Positions 49,474 to 58,681 are shown, numbered from the stretch's first letter. The stretch: DNA of 64,000 bases from Variovorax flavidus (GCF_030317145.1 NZ_JASZYE010000002.1:124001-188000); one strand, 5' to 3'. Notes: generated by a model not told the origin, from the letters alone. Numbers and translations are program-made.

Positions 49474-50391
49474 TTATATCGGCGCCGCGCCCCCGGTGCT
49501 GGACGAGGGGCTTCCCTCGCGCAGGATGCGCAACATGCCTTCCTGTGCCGTTGAGGCCACGAGCCGGCCGTCGCGCGTGAAGATGCTGCCGCGGCACAGC
49601 CCGCGGGCGCCGCTCGCGCTCGGCGAGTCGAGGCTGTAGAGCAGCCAGTCATCCATGCGGAAATCGCGGTGGAACCACATCGCGTGGTCGAGGCTGGCGG
49701 GGCGCACCTTGCCGCTCATGAAGCTCAGGCCGTGCGGGAGCATCGCGGCACGCAGCAGGCCGTGGTCCGACGCGTAGGCCAGCAGCGCGCGGTGCACGTT
49801 GGGGTCGTCCGGCAGCGGCGCGATGGCGCGCATCCAGATCGCGCTCTCGGAGGGGCGCGGTTCCGGCGTCAGCAGATCGTCGGGGTCGACGCGGCGGTAC
49901 TCGATGCCGTGCGGCACCAGGCCCTTGACGCGCCAGCGCTCGGGCAGGCGGTCGCCGAGGGAGATGCGCTGGTCCAGTTCGCTCGGCAGGCCGTCAGGGC
50001 CGGCCGCTTCGGGCATCGGCAGCTGATGGTCGATGCCGTCGTCCACCGTCTGGAACGATGCCGACATCTCGAAGATGATGCGCTCGCCCTGCCGCGCCAC
50101 GACGTGCCGTGTGGTGAAGCTGCGGCCGTCGCGCACGCGGTCCACCGCGTATTCGATGGGCGCGTGCTCGCCGGGCAGCAGGAAGTAGGCGTGCATCGAG
50201 TGCGCCGGGCGGTCCGTGGCGACAGTCTGGCTGGCCGCCATCAGGGCCTGCCCCAGCACCTGCCCGCCGAACACGGCCGGCGTGCCGATGTCCTCGCTCT
50301 GGGCCAGGAAGCGGTCATTGCCCAGCGGTTCAAGGCGCATCAGTTCGACGAGTTCGTCGACGAGGCGGGCGGCGGTGGCGGAATCAGTCAT
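49474..50391 (-). CDS. tesB: Acyl-CoA thioesterase II
   Basis: A 305-residue double-hotdog thioesterase that hydrolyses medium- and long-chain acyl-CoA. The TesB signature features are visible: FGGQVLGQALMAA near the N-terminus, SMHAYFLLPG, RDGRSFTTRHVVARQ, and the catalytic Asp/Thr/Gln set in YASDHGLLRAAM and ASTAQEGMLR. Length fits TesB (about 286 residues). A stem-loop at 50444-50472 separates it from the FAD oxidoreductase upstream. Confidence 0.95.
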   Translation of the reverse strand: MTDSATAARLVDELVELMRLEPLGNDRFLAQSEDIGTPAVFGGQVLGQALMAASQTVATDRPAHSMHAYFLLPGEHAPIEYAVDRVRDGRSFTTRHVVARQGERIIFEMSASFQTVDDGIDHQLPMPEAAGPDGLPSELDQRISLGDRLPERWRVKGLVPHGIEYRRVDPDDLLTPEPRPSESAIWMRAIAPLPDDPNVHRALLAYASDHGLLRAAMLPHGLSFMSGKVRPASLDHAMWFHRDFRMDDWLLYSLDSPSASGARGLCRGSIFTRDGRLVASTAQEGMLRILREGSPSSSTGGAAPI

Positions 50392-50443
50392 CGGGGGAAA
50401 AACGGTCGCAGGCAGCTGGGAGAGCCTGCAACGATAGCAAAGA

Positions 50444-50472
50444 GACAGCCGCGGCGCTGTCCCGCGGCTGTC
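50444..50472 (-). terminator. Terminator-like stem-loop after the FAD oxidoreductase gene
   Basis: A perfect 11-bp stem (GACAGCCGCGG / CCGCGGCTGTC) with a seven-base loop, 12 bp after the stop on the minus strand, followed in that direction by TCTTTG. Likely the end of the gentisate operon before tesB. Confidence 0.65.
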
Positions 50473-50484
50473 ACCCGGCCGAAA

Positions 50485-51831
50485 TCAGCGGTCGAGGTCG
50501 GCGCCGTCGGCAGCCAGCTTCCGCTGGAGCGTCGGCACGTCGACCGCGGCAAAGCTGCCGCTGCCCAGCGTCGCCGCGGCGGTGCCTGCGGCCTGCCCCA
50601 TCACGAAGCAGCCACCGCTCGCCCGCGCCGCGGACTGGCCCTCATGCGTCATCGACGCGCAGCGGCCGGCCACCAGCAGGTTGTCGACGCCGCGCGGCAC
50701 CAGCATGCGCCAGGGCAGCTGGTTGTAGGTGCGCTGGTCGTCGCGCGGGAAAGCCCATTCGATCTTGCCCGCCGCATGCATCTCCATCGGCCAGGCATTG
50801 ATCCCGATGCTGTCGTCGAAACGGGCGGACGAAAGAATGTCCTCGCCCGTCAGCGCATAGAGGCCTTCGATGCGCCGCGTCTCGCGGATGCCGACCTGCG
50901 GCGCGATCTCGACGATCGCCGATTGCTCGAAGCCCGGCACCTCCGCCTTGAGAAAGCGGAAGTACTCGCCGATCTGCCGGCGGCCCTCGATCTCGCCGTC
51001 GCTGAGCTGGCGCGCGTCGACGCCGTTCATCGCGCCGCCCTCGGCATTGCGGATCTGCGTGACGTTGGCGCGCCATTCGCGCGGATCGATCTGCGGCCGC
51101 AGGATCGCGCCCTCGCGCGGGAAGCGGTAGGCCTCCGGATCGCGCTCACGCGCCTTCGCCATCAGGTCGTTGATGGCCTTGAACTCGCCCACCGCCGCCA
51201 GCGCGCGCGGCGCATCGACATGGCCGACGCGGAACATGGTCGACGGAAACAGCCCGCTGCCGTGCCCGTCGCCGACCGCGAAAGGCACGCCCGCAAAGGC
51301 CGCGACATCGGCATCGCCGCTGCCGTCGATGAAGGCGTTCGCGCGGATCGCCTGGCGGCCCGACTTCGTCTCCACCACCAGCGCCGCGATGCGGCTGCCA
51401 TCCATGACGACGGCTGCAGCAAACGCGTGGAACAGCAGGTCCACGCCCGCATCGAGCAGCAACTGGTCGGCCGCGCACTTGTAGACCGAGGTGTCGTAGG
51501 AACGCACACGGATGCGCCCTTGCATGCCGTCCTGCGGCTTGTTCAGCCCGCCCAGCGCGTCGATGCGCGCAAGCAGGTCGTCCGCGACGCCATGCACGAG
51601 TTGCGTCATCTCGCCATTGCGCTTGCCGTACAGGCCGGCAAAGTTGGTGACACCACCGGCCGTACCCATGCCGCCGAGAAAGCCGTAGCGCTCCACCAGC
51701 AGCGTGCGCGCGCCATGGCGCGCCGCGCTCACGCTGGCCGCGATGCCTGCAGGCCCGCCACCAACCACGACGACGTCGTACTCGCCAAAGACCGGCAGAT
51801 CACGCGCCGGTTCACGAAGGATCGAATTCAT
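50485..51831 (-). CDS. FAD-dependent oxidoreductase (FAD_oxidored family)
   Basis: A 448-residue flavoprotein with an N-terminal dinucleotide site (YDVVVVGGGPAGIAASVSAARHG) followed by GGMGTAGGVTNFAGLYG, and C-terminal NLLVAGRCASMTHEGQSAARASGGCFVMGQAAGTAA, a pattern of the FAD_oxidored family (related to fumarate reductase and dehydrogenases of organic acids). The specific substrate is unknown. It lies at the 3' end of the gentisate operon, separated from the second Bug protein by the structured repeat. Confidence 0.88.
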   Translation of the reverse strand: MNSILREPARDLPVFGEYDVVVVGGGPAGIAASVSAARHGARTLLVERYGFLGGMGTAGGVTNFAGLYGKRNGEMTQLVHGVADDLLARIDALGGLNKPQDGMQGRIRVRSYDTSVYKCAADQLLLDAGVDLLFHAFAAAVVMDGSRIAALVVETKSGRQAIRANAFIDGSGDADVAAFAGVPFAVGDGHGSGLFPSTMFRVGHVDAPRALAAVGEFKAINDLMAKARERDPEAYRFPREGAILRPQIDPREWRANVTQIRNAEGGAMNGVDARQLSDGEIEGRRQIGEYFRFLKAEVPGFEQSAIVEIAPQVGIRETRRIEGLYALTGEDILSSARFDDSIGINAWPMEMHAAGKIEWAFPRDDQRTYNQLPWRMLVPRGVDNLLVAGRCASMTHEGQSAARASGGCFVMGQAAGTAAATLGSGSFAAVDVPTLQRKLAADGADLDR

Positions 51832-51863
51832 ATCAACGGTTCCAAGGAACCCTGCCCTTCGGA

Positions 51864-51956
51864 AAACACCGCGGAACCGGCTCAGCCGGGCCGCCGGTGT
51901 TGCCCCCGGCAGGGGGGAGGCGGCTACACGAAGTGAGCAAGCCTGGGGGGCGAGCT
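51864..51956 (-). repeat. Structured intergenic repeat, copy 3 of 3
   Basis: Outer stem AACACC/GGTGTT, inner hairpin CCGGCTCAGCCGG, the CCCCCGG..GGGGG hairpin, then CTACACGAAGTGAGC and the G-run with GAGCT. The last bases overlap the TAG stop of the Bug-family gene, so the gene ends exactly at the element's edge. Compared with copy 2 the inner loop is TCA instead of TTT, but the stem is kept. Confidence 0.85.
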
Positions 51957-52932
51957 ACTGCAGTTTGATGCCGTTCGTGGAAATGATCTTGCTCATGATC
52001 GCCGACTCTTCCTTGACGCGCGCACGCATCCCGTCCGGCGAAGTCCCCACCGCCTGCCAGCCTTGCTCGAACAGCTTCTGGCGCACTTCCGGCGACTTCA
52101 TGATGACTGCGAGTTCCTTCGAGATGCGGTCCTGCGCGGTCTTCGAGAGGTTCGCGGGGCCGAGCAGCGCCGTCCACACCTCGAGGCTGAAATCGCGCAC
52201 ACCGGCATCCGACAGCGGCGCGACGTCCGGCGCCAGCGTGCTGCGGCCGCTCGTGAGGCCGACGGCCTTGACCTTGCCTGCCTTGATCTGCGGCAGCGCC
52301 ACGCCCGGCGGAATGAGCGCCATCTGGATCTGGTTGCCGATCAGGTCGGTCATCACCTGCGGATTGCCCTGGTAGGGCACGTGCTCGGCCTTCAGGCCCG
52401 GCACGCGGCTCTTGAGCAGTTCCATGCCCAGGTGGCCGACCGAGCCGACGCCCACGGAGCCGTAGCTCCACTTGTCGCCGCCCTTGCGCGCGGCGTCGAA
52501 GAAGGCCGCGCCGGTGGGCAAGCTGCTTTGCGACACCAGCACCAGCGGCGCCGTGGCGATCAGCGACAGGTAGGTGAAGTCCTTCGCCGGGTCGTAGGGC
52601 AGCTTGGGGTACAGCATCTTCGACGAGGTCAGGTTGCCGTTGATGACGATCCCGATGGTGTGATCGTCCGTCGCCTTGGCCACCTGATCGGCCGCGATGT
52701 TGCCGGACGCGCCCGGCTTGTTGTCGACCACCACCGGCTGGCCGAGGGCCTTGGCCAACGGCTCGGCGATGGTGCGCGCGGCGATGTCGGGCGTCGACCC
52801 GCCGGGGAAGCCGACGATGAGCCGCACGGGCTTGGTGGGCCATGCGGCGCCTTGCGCCGAAGCGGCGAGTGGCAACGAGCCCGCGGCCAATCCGCAGGCG
52901 GCAATCAGGAGAGCTCTCTTGGAGGCGTGCAT
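51955..52932 (-). CDS. Bug-family (TctC-like) tripartite tricarboxylate transporter binding protein, copy 2
   Basis: A 325-residue periplasmic binding protein. Signal peptide: MHASKRALLIAACGLAAGSL, with a likely cut after ASA. The mature part begins WPTKPVRLIVGFPGGSTPDIAARTIAEPL, the Bug family opening, and has GSVGVGSVGHLGMELLKS and VPYQGNPQVMTDLIGNQ, which form the ligand pocket. No TctA/TctB membrane genes are nearby, so it may act as a solitary binding protein, which is common in Comamonadaceae. The 72 bp upstream are unusually A/T-rich. Likely ligand: an aromatic or other carboxylate. Confidence 0.92.
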   Translation of the reverse strand: MHASKRALLIAACGLAAGSLPLAASAQGAAWPTKPVRLIVGFPGGSTPDIAARTIAEPLAKALGQPVVVDNKPGASGNIAADQVAKATDDHTIGIVINGNLTSSKMLYPKLPYDPAKDFTYLSLIATAPLVLVSQSSLPTGAAFFDAARKGGDKWSYGSVGVGSVGHLGMELLKSRVPGLKAEHVPYQGNPQVMTDLIGNQIQMALIPPGVALPQIKAGKVKAVGLTSGRSTLAPDVAPLSDAGVRDFSLEVWTALLGPANLSKTAQDRISKELAVIMKSPEVRQKLFEQGWQAVGTSPDGMRARVKEESAIMSKIISTNGIKLQ

Positions 52933-53004
52933 AAAAAAGTAATACAGGAAAAGGCAGATAAGGAAACGAAGGATAAGCCCCGCCTGTAACAAGACGTCAA
53001 AGGA

Positions 53005-53988
53005 TCAATCCAGACTGATGTTGCCCCGGCGCACCAGCTCGCCATAAATCTTCGACTTGGCCTCGGCATTGCGCTCGATCTCTTCCGGCGACCACGCCAG
53101 CGGCTCGAACGCGAAGGTGTCGAAGCGCGCACGGATCTCGGGATCGGCGATGACCTTGGCGACGTCGGCATTGATCCGCGCCTTGATGGCGGGCGACACG
53201 CCCTTGGGCGTGAGCAGCGACACGAAGGAGTTGACTTCCAGGCTGGCCGGGCCGCCCGCCTCGGCCATGGTGGGCACGTCCGGCATCTGCGGAATGCGCT
53301 TGGGCGCCGCGATGGCGATGTAGCGCAGCTTGCCTGCCTTGTAGATGCCCTGGCTCGACGGAATGCTCGCGAAGCTCCATTGCACCTCGCCCGAACCGAC
53401 GTTGGCGAACAGCTGCGACACCTCGCGATAGGGCACGTGCTGCATGTGCGTGCCGGTCAGCGCTTCGAGCTGCTGCCCGCCGAGATGGCCCGGGCTGCCG
53501 ACGCCCCACGAGCCGTAGCTGACCTGGCCCGCCTTCTCCTTCGCCGAGGCGATGAGGTCCGTCATGTTCTTCCACTTCGAGTCCGTCGGCACCGCGACGA
53601 AGAAGGGCGTGCGGAAGAGCGACGCCACCGGATCGAAGTGCTGCAAGGTCACGAAGTTCCGCGACTTGTAGAGATGCGGCAGGGCCGCGATGTGCTCGCT
53701 GTCGAGCTGCAGCAGCGTGTAGCCATCGGGCGCCGCGCGGCGCACCTGCTCGATGGCGATGAAGCCGCCGCCGCCCGGCTTGTTGTCCACCAGCACGCGC
53801 TGATTCCACAGCCGGCCCAGCTTGTCCGAAACCAGGCGCAGCACCGCGTCGGGCCCGCTGCCGGCGGCGAAGGGCGTGACGATGGTGACGGGCTTGCTCG
53901 GGAAGTCGGCGGCCGGCGATTGCGCGGAGGCGGTCGCGGCCAGGAGTGCCGCGGCGGTGCCGGCAATCAGCGAAAGGATGGATTTCAT
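53005..53988 (-). CDS. Bug-family (TctC-like) tripartite tricarboxylate transporter binding protein, copy 1
   Basis: A 327-residue periplasmic binding protein related to the next gene but not a recent duplicate. Signal: MKSILSLIAGTAAALLAATA, cut near ASAQ. Opening FPSKPVTIVTPFAAGSGPDAVLRLVSDKL and pocket region GSWGVGSPGHLGGQQLEAL, VPYREVSQLFANVGSG match the Bug fold. It follows the 3-hydroxybenzoate hydroxylase gene by 40 bp, so it is probably cotranscribed and imports or senses an aromatic acid used by the operon. GGAG precedes the ATG. Confidence 0.92.
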   Translation of the reverse strand: MKSILSLIAGTAAALLAATASAQSPAADFPSKPVTIVTPFAAGSGPDAVLRLVSDKLGRLWNQRVLVDNKPGGGGFIAIEQVRRAAPDGYTLLQLDSEHIAALPHLYKSRNFVTLQHFDPVASLFRTPFFVAVPTDSKWKNMTDLIASAKEKAGQVSYGSWGVGSPGHLGGQQLEALTGTHMQHVPYREVSQLFANVGSGEVQWSFASIPSSQGIYKAGKLRYIAIAAPKRIPQMPDVPTMAEAGGPASLEVNSFVSLLTPKGVSPAIKARINADVAKVIADPEIRARFDTFAFEPLAWSPEEIERNAEAKSKIYGELVRRGNISLD

Positions 53989-54028
53989 GAAGGGCTTGTC
54001 TCCAGTGGTTGGATGGGGATGCGAAGTA

Positions 54029-55249
54029 TCAGGCGGTTGGCGGGCGCGCGTCGGCCAGGCACTGCTCGGGGTTCCACGCATAAAGCCACTCGACCGCGTC
54101 GTAGAAACGCTCCGGCGAGCGACCGGTCCAGAGGCTGTTGCGGACCAGCCGCTCGACCCCCTTCGCGTGATAGAGGCGGCCCATCTCGCGCACCGACAGC
54201 ACGACCCGCGCCGTCCGTGGAATGCGGGCCGCGGCATACAGCTGGAAGGCGGCCGGCAGGTCGAAATCGCAGGCCTCGACAGCCTTGCCCAGCGTCACCG
54301 CATCCTCCAGCGCCATGCAGGCGCCTTGCGCGAGGTACTGCATCATCGGATGGGCCGCGTCGCCCAGCAGCGTGGCGGGGCCTGCGCTCCAGTTCGCCAC
54401 CGGGTCGCGGTCGGCGGTGCTCCAGCGGCGCCACGAGGTCGGCCGGTCCAGCAACTGGCGTGGCCGTGCGTGCACGCCCTCGAAGTACGACAGCACCTCC
54501 TTCTTGCTGCCGTCGCTCACGCCCCACTCTTCGCGGTCGCGGCTGTGGAAGGTCACGACCAGGTTGTATTGCTCGCCGTGGCGCAGCGGGTAGTGCACGA
54601 GGTGGCAGTTGGGGCCGGCCCAGACCACGGGCGCATTCCAGCGCAGGTCCTCCGGCATGTCGGCGGCCGGCACCACGGCGCGGTACACCACGTGGCCCGA
54701 CACGCGCGGCGCGTCGCCGATCAGCTTCGAGCGGACCACCGACTTGACGCCGTCGCAGCCGACGATGGCATCCGCGCTGAAGCGCCGGCCATCGCGCGTG
54801 ACGGCGGTCACGCCGCGCGCACCGATATCCAGCGCTTCCACCTGCGCCGAGGTGTGGAAGCGGATCAGCGGATGATCCTTGACCGCCTCGTGGATCGCGC
54901 CGTGCAGGTCGGCGCGATGGCTCACCGCATAGGGATTGCGAAAGCGCGCGCGGAAGGCCTCGCCGACGGGCACCGAAGCGACCTCGCTGCAATCGACGGC
55001 GTCCATCATCACGAGCCGGTCGGTGAAGACAGACCCGCGCCGCACCGCCTCGCCGACGCCCAGCGCATCCAGCGCCGCGAAGGCATTGGGCCCGAGCTGC
55101 AGGCCGGCGCCGATCTCGCCGATGGCGGCGCTCTGCTCCAGTAGGTCGACCGAGATGCCGAGCCGTGCGAGCGCCAGCGCGGCGGCCATGCCGCCGATGC
55201 CGCCGCCCACCAGCAGCACGGTGGGTTTTGCGTTGGATGTCGTGCTCAT
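54029..55249 (-). CDS. nagX: FAD-dependent 3-hydroxybenzoate 6-monooxygenase
   Basis: A 406-residue flavin hydroxylase. GGGIGGMAAALALARLG is the Rossmann motif, then the aromatic hydroxylase sequences DGVKSVVRSKLIG and LGDAAHPMMQYLAQGACMALEDAV. The neighbours define the role: gentisate 1,2-dioxygenase and a fumarylpyruvate hydrolase lie directly upstream in the operon, so the enzyme most likely converts 3-hydroxybenzoate to gentisate (NagX/MhbM type). A salicylate 5-hydroxylase role is less likely because those are multicomponent enzymes. GGAGG stands seven bases before the start. Confidence 0.87.
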   Translation of the reverse strand: MSTTSNAKPTVLLVGGGIGGMAAALALARLGISVDLLEQSAAIGEIGAGLQLGPNAFAALDALGVGEAVRRGSVFTDRLVMMDAVDCSEVASVPVGEAFRARFRNPYAVSHRADLHGAIHEAVKDHPLIRFHTSAQVEALDIGARGVTAVTRDGRRFSADAIVGCDGVKSVVRSKLIGDAPRVSGHVVYRAVVPAADMPEDLRWNAPVVWAGPNCHLVHYPLRHGEQYNLVVTFHSRDREEWGVSDGSKKEVLSYFEGVHARPRQLLDRPTSWRRWSTADRDPVANWSAGPATLLGDAAHPMMQYLAQGACMALEDAVTLGKAVEACDFDLPAAFQLYAAARIPRTARVVLSVREMGRLYHAKGVERLVRNSLWTGRSPERFYDAVEWLYAWNPEQCLADARPPTA

Positions 55250-55271
55250 GGTCTTGCCTCCAGGGGAGCTG

Positions 55272-55976
55272 TCAGTCGACGCGTACGGAAATCGACTCCA
55301 GCCCGTCGATGCGCACGCTCATCGTCTGGCCGCTTTTCACCGCGCCGACGCCTTCGGGCGTGCCGGTGAAGATCAGGTCGCCGGGCTGCAGCGCGAACAA
55401 CGTCGACAGGTTGGCGATGACTTCGCTCACCGACCAGATCAGGTTGCGGATGTTGCTCTTCTGGCGGACTTCGCCGTCGACTTCGAGCACGATCTCGCCA
55501 TCCTGCATCTCGCCCATCGCCGAGCGCGGACGCACCACGCCGACCGGCGCGGAGAAGTCGAAGGCCTTGCCGATCTCCCACGGACGGCCTTGCTCGCGCA
55601 TCTTCATCTGCAGGTCGCGGCGGGTCATGTCGAGGCCGACCGCATAGCCGTAGATGTGACTCGCGGCGTCATCGACCGCGATGTCGCGGCCGCCCTTGCC
55701 GATCAAGACGACCAGTTCGGCCTCGTAGTGGTAGTTGGCGGTCTGCCCCGGGTAGGGAATGCTCGCGGCCTTGCCCGCAGGCACCGGCACGATCGAGGCG
55801 TCGTCGTTCGGCTTGCAGAAGAAGAAGGGCGGCTCGCGGTCGGGATCGAAGCCCATCTCGCGGGCATGTGCCGCATAGTTGCGGCCCACGCAGTAGACGC
55901 GGCGAACGGGGAACAGGTCGGCCGAGCCGGCCACGGGCAGGCCGACGACGGCCGGAGGGGAAACGACGAAAGACAT
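55272..55976 (-). CDS. nagK: Fumarylpyruvate hydrolase (FAH family)
   Basis: A 234-residue FAH-family hydrolase that cleaves fumarylpyruvate to fumarate and pyruvate, the last step of gentisate degradation. Metal-binding and core motifs are visible: YCVGRNYAAHAREMG, FFFCKPNDDASIVP, YHYEAELVVLIGKGGRDI (acidic metal ligands) and LIFTGTPEGVGAV. AGGAG precedes the ATG by five bases. It lies between the dioxygenase (74-bp gap) and the hydroxylase genes, consistent with the NagK role. Alternative substrates such as maleylpyruvate are possible. Confidence 0.9.
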   Translation of the reverse strand: MSFVVSPPAVVGLPVAGSADLFPVRRVYCVGRNYAAHAREMGFDPDREPPFFFCKPNDDASIVPVPAGKAASIPYPGQTANYHYEAELVVLIGKGGRDIAVDDAASHIYGYAVGLDMTRRDLQMKMREQGRPWEIGKAFDFSAPVGVVRPRSAMGEMQDGEIVLEVDGEVRQKSNIRNLIWSVSEVIANLSTLFALQPGDLIFTGTPEGVGAVKSGQTMSVRIDGLESISVRVD

Positions 55977-56050
55977 GAGGACTCCTGCCGCGGCATGCGG
56001 CACATTGATCAAGAAAAACAGGAGGGCGGCCCGCCAGCGGCGGCGACCGT

Positions 56051-57121
56051 TCAACCCTCGTTGAGAAAGGCTTCGCGCAGCACGCCCATGGCCTGTTGCA
56101 CCGGGCGGTCCGAGAAACTGAACAGCACCGTCTCTTCGCTCGCCGACAGGCGCAGCGGCGCCCACGACGGGACCACGAAGGTGTCGCGCGGCCCGAAGGC
56201 AAAGCGCTTTCCGGCGATCTCCGCGACGCCACGGCCTTCGACCACGCTGTAGATGGCGCCATCGGTCGCACGGTGCGTCTTGCCGGCGAAGCCTGCGGGG
56301 AGCAGTTGCAGGTGGGTGCCGATGGTCGGCATCGGCGAGCCGCCCGTCAGCGGGTTGATGTAGCGCAGCTTGTGGCCGAGCCAGGCGTCGGGCGCTTCCT
56401 GCTTCTGCAACTGGGTGAGCGCCTCGCGGCTGCGCGCATAGGGGTAGTTGAAGATCGGCGAGGTCGGCGTGCTGTGGTCGTGCCGCACGGGCACCATGTT
56501 GTGGCCAAAGCGCGCCAGGCTGTGGCCTTCGGGCCGCGCAACGTGCTGGACCTTCGCGTCGTCGTTCTCGGCGAAGCCGGCATCGAAGAAGCGCAGCATC
56601 GGGATGTCGAGGCCATCGAGCCACACCACCGGCTCGCTCACGCCCTCGATGCCCTCGTTGCCATGGTCATGCCAGGCCCAGGACGGCGTGATGATGAAGT
56701 CGCCAGGGTACATGGTGGTGCGCTCGCCTGCCACCGTGGTGTAGGCGCCCTTGCCGTCGACGATGAAGCGCAGCGCGGACTGCACGTGGCGGTGCGAGGG
56801 CGCGACTTCGCCCGGCATGATGAGCTGCAGCCCGGCGTAGAGCGACTGCGTGATCGACGAGCGGCCCGGGATGGCCGGGTTCTCCAGCACCAGCACGCGG
56901 CGCACGGCCTCCTCGGCGGTGATGAGCTCGGCCGACTCCATCAGCAGCGGACGGATCTCGTCGTAGCGCCACAGCGCCGGCACGCAGGGCGTCTGGGGCT
57001 CGCGCGGCACCAGGGCGTGGAGCGATTCCCACAGCGGGGTGAGATTCAGCGGGCGAATGCGCTCGTAGTAGGCGCGGCGTTCGGCGGCGTCGGTGCGCGC
57101 GGCTTGCGGGGCGGTGCTCAT
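56051..57121 (-). CDS. nagI: Gentisate 1,2-dioxygenase
   Basis: A 356-residue bicupin ring-cleavage dioxygenase that opens gentisate to maleylpyruvate using Fe(II). The first cupin holds the iron ligands in [15 protein letters not shown] and the downstream His of [10 protein letters not shown]. The second cupin is visible around [16 protein letters not shown] and [21 protein letters not shown]. Length matches the NagI family. Position: first gene of the operon, divergent from the LysR regulator. AGGAG precedes the ATG by eight bases. Confidence 0.94.
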   Translation of the reverse strand: MSTAPQAARTDAAERRAYYERIRPLNLTPLWESLHALVPREPQTPCVPALWRYDEIRPLLMESAELITAEEAVRRVLVLENPAIPGRSSITQSLYAGLQLIMPGEVAPSHRHVQSALRFIVDGKGAYTTVAGERTTMYPGDFIITPSWAWHDHGNEGIEGVSEPVVWLDGLDIPMLRFFDAGFAENDDAKVQHVARPEGHSLARFGHNMVPVRHDHSTPTSPIFNYPYARSREALTQLQKQEAPDAWLGHKLRYINPLTGGSPMPTIGTHLQLLPAGFAGKTHRATDGAIYSVVEGRGVAEIAGKRFAFGPRDTFVVPSWAPLRLSASEETVLFSFSDRPVQQAMGVLREAFLNEG

Positions 57122-57169
57122 GGGGCTTGTCTCCTGGCGGTGGGCCGCCGATGAGACAGATTGTTGGAC

Positions 57170-57233
57170 GACCCCACTATTTGTTCAAGACCTGCATCCA
57201 ATACCTGGAATATCGTTTTTCGATAATGGGGTC
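57170..57233. promoter_or_regulatory. LysR-type operator candidates between nagI and the LysR gene
   Basis: Two features: an 11-bp inverted repeat with one mismatch (GACCCCACTAT at 57170-57180, ATAATGGGGTC at 57223-57233), and inside it an AT-rich dyad TATCG-TTTTT-CGATA (57211-57225) that contains two overlapping T-N11-A motifs, the LysR recognition signature. Spacing and position fit a LysR regulator acting on the divergent nagI promoter. Confidence 0.6.
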
Positions 57234-57256
57234 TGCCGCATTCCCGGGAAGTCTCC

Positions 57257-58171
57257 ATGTCCAAGCTCGATCTCGAATGGCTCGCCGTGTTCGACGAGGT
57301 CTACAAGACCGCCAGCGTCTCCAAGGCGGCCGACCGCCTCGGCATGGCGCAGGCGGCGGCCAGCACCATGCTGAACAAGCTGCGCGCGCATTTCGACGAC
57401 CGGCTGTTCGCCCGCACCGCGCAGGGCATGCAGCCCACGCCCTACGCCCAGCGTCTGGTCGTCCACGTGCGCGAGGTGCTCCTGCAACTCGACCAGGCGC
57501 GCGGCAGCCGCGGCGGCTTCGATCCGGGCGAGGCGCGGCGCAACTTCCGCATCTGCATGACCGACATCAGCGAGGTGGTGCTGCTGCCGGGCCTGCTCGA
57601 CCACCTGCGGCGCGTGGCGCCGGGCGTGCACATCGAGACCGAGATCATCTCGACCGACAGCGGCCGCCGGCTGGAAGACGGCGAGGTCGACCTGGCGGTG
57701 GGCTTCATGCCGCAGCTCGACGCGGGCTTCTACCAGCAGACACTCTTCATGCAGAACTTCGTCTGCCTGGTGGCACAGAACCATCCCCGCATCGGCGCCC
57801 GGCTCACGCGCAAGCGCTTCGAGGCCGAGGCGCATGCGGTGATCTCGTCCTCGGGCACCGGCCACGCCATCGTCGACAAGACGATCACGCGGCTGGGGAT
57901 CGAGCGCGACGTGGTGGCTCGGCTGTCGAGCTTCCTGAGCGTGGCGCGCATCGTGGCGCAGACCGAGCTGATCGTGATCGTGCCGCGCATCCTCGGCGAG
58001 GTGCTGGCGACGCAGGAGCCGGTCCGGCTGCTGGATACGCCCTTCACGCTGCCGCCCTACGCCGTCAAGCAGCATTGGCACGAGCGCTTCCATGCGGACG
58101 CGGGCAATGCCTGGCTGCGGCGCACCGTGGCGCAACTCTTTGGGCCAAAGAGCGCCGCGGCGCTCGCATAA
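57257..58171 (+). CDS. LysR-family transcriptional regulator of the gentisate operon
   Basis: A 304-residue LTTR. The N-terminal winged helix-turn-helix (residues 1-62) reads FDEVYKTASVSKAADRLGMAQAAASTMLNKLR. The C-terminal co-inducer domain (from about residue 95) has NFRICMTDISEVVLLPGLL, a sequence typical of the NahR/NagR/DntR group that responds to aromatic acids. It is divergent from nagI, with operator-like sites between. The natural inducer is probably gentisate, salicylate or 3-hydroxybenzoate. Confidence 0.92.
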   Translation: MSKLDLEWLAVFDEVYKTASVSKAADRLGMAQAAASTMLNKLRAHFDDRLFARTAQGMQPTPYAQRLVVHVREVLLQLDQARGSRGGFDPGEARRNFRICMTDISEVVLLPGLLDHLRRVAPGVHIETEIISTDSGRRLEDGEVDLAVGFMPQLDAGFYQQTLFMQNFVCLVAQNHPRIGARLTRKRFEAEAHAVISSSGTGHAIVDKTITRLGIERDVVARLSSFLSVARIVAQTELIVIVPRILGEVLATQEPVRLLDTPFTLPPYAVKQHWHERFHADAGNAWLRRTVAQLFGPKSAAALA

Positions 58172-58214
58172 TCGGCAAGGGCGCCCTCCGATCAACTCCA
58201 CGCCCAGGCACCTC

Positions 58215-58661
58215 ATGTCCTCTATCACCTTGCGCTTTCTTGCCGAACCCAGCACCGTCAATTTCGGGGGCAAGGTCCACGGCGGCACCGTCATGAAGTG
58301 GATCGACGAAGCCGGCTACGCCTGCGCGACCAGCTGGTCCAAGCGCTACTGCGTGACGGTCTTCATCGGCAGCATCCGCTTCCACCGCCCGATCATGATC
58401 GGCGACCTCGTCGAGGTCGAGGCCCGGCTCGCCTACACCGGCAACAGCAGCATGAACATCTCCGTCGAGGTGCGCAGCGGCGACATGAAGGGTGGCGAGA
58501 TGCAGAAGACCACCGAATGCCTGGTCGTCTTCGTCTCGGTCGATTCGCACGGGCGCTCGCTGCCGGTCGATGCCTTCACGCCCGGCACGCCGGGGGAAAT
58601 GGCGCTGGCCGAAAGGGCGCGCCAGCACCTGGAAGCCTCGCGGGCGGCAGCAGGAACTTAG
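58215..58661 (+). CDS. Hotdog-fold acyl-CoA thioesterase
   Basis: A 148-residue protein with a single acyl-CoA hydrolase hotdog domain. The central helix NFGGKVHGGTVMKWIDEAGYACA and the strand FIGSIRFHRPIMIGDLVEVEARL are typical of the YciA/BFIT-type family. It follows the LysR gene by 43 bp on the same strand and converges with the S9 peptidase. The substrate chain length cannot be predicted. It is separate from TesB at 49474. Confidence 0.9.
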   Translation: MSSITLRFLAEPSTVNFGGKVHGGTVMKWIDEAGYACATSWSKRYCVTVFIGSIRFHRPIMIGDLVEVEARLAYTGNSSMNISVEVRSGDMKGGEMQKTTECLVVFVSVDSHGRSLPVDAFTPGTPGEMALAERARQHLEASRAAAGT

Positions 58662-58681
58662 CGGCGCGTGCTCCGCCGCCC

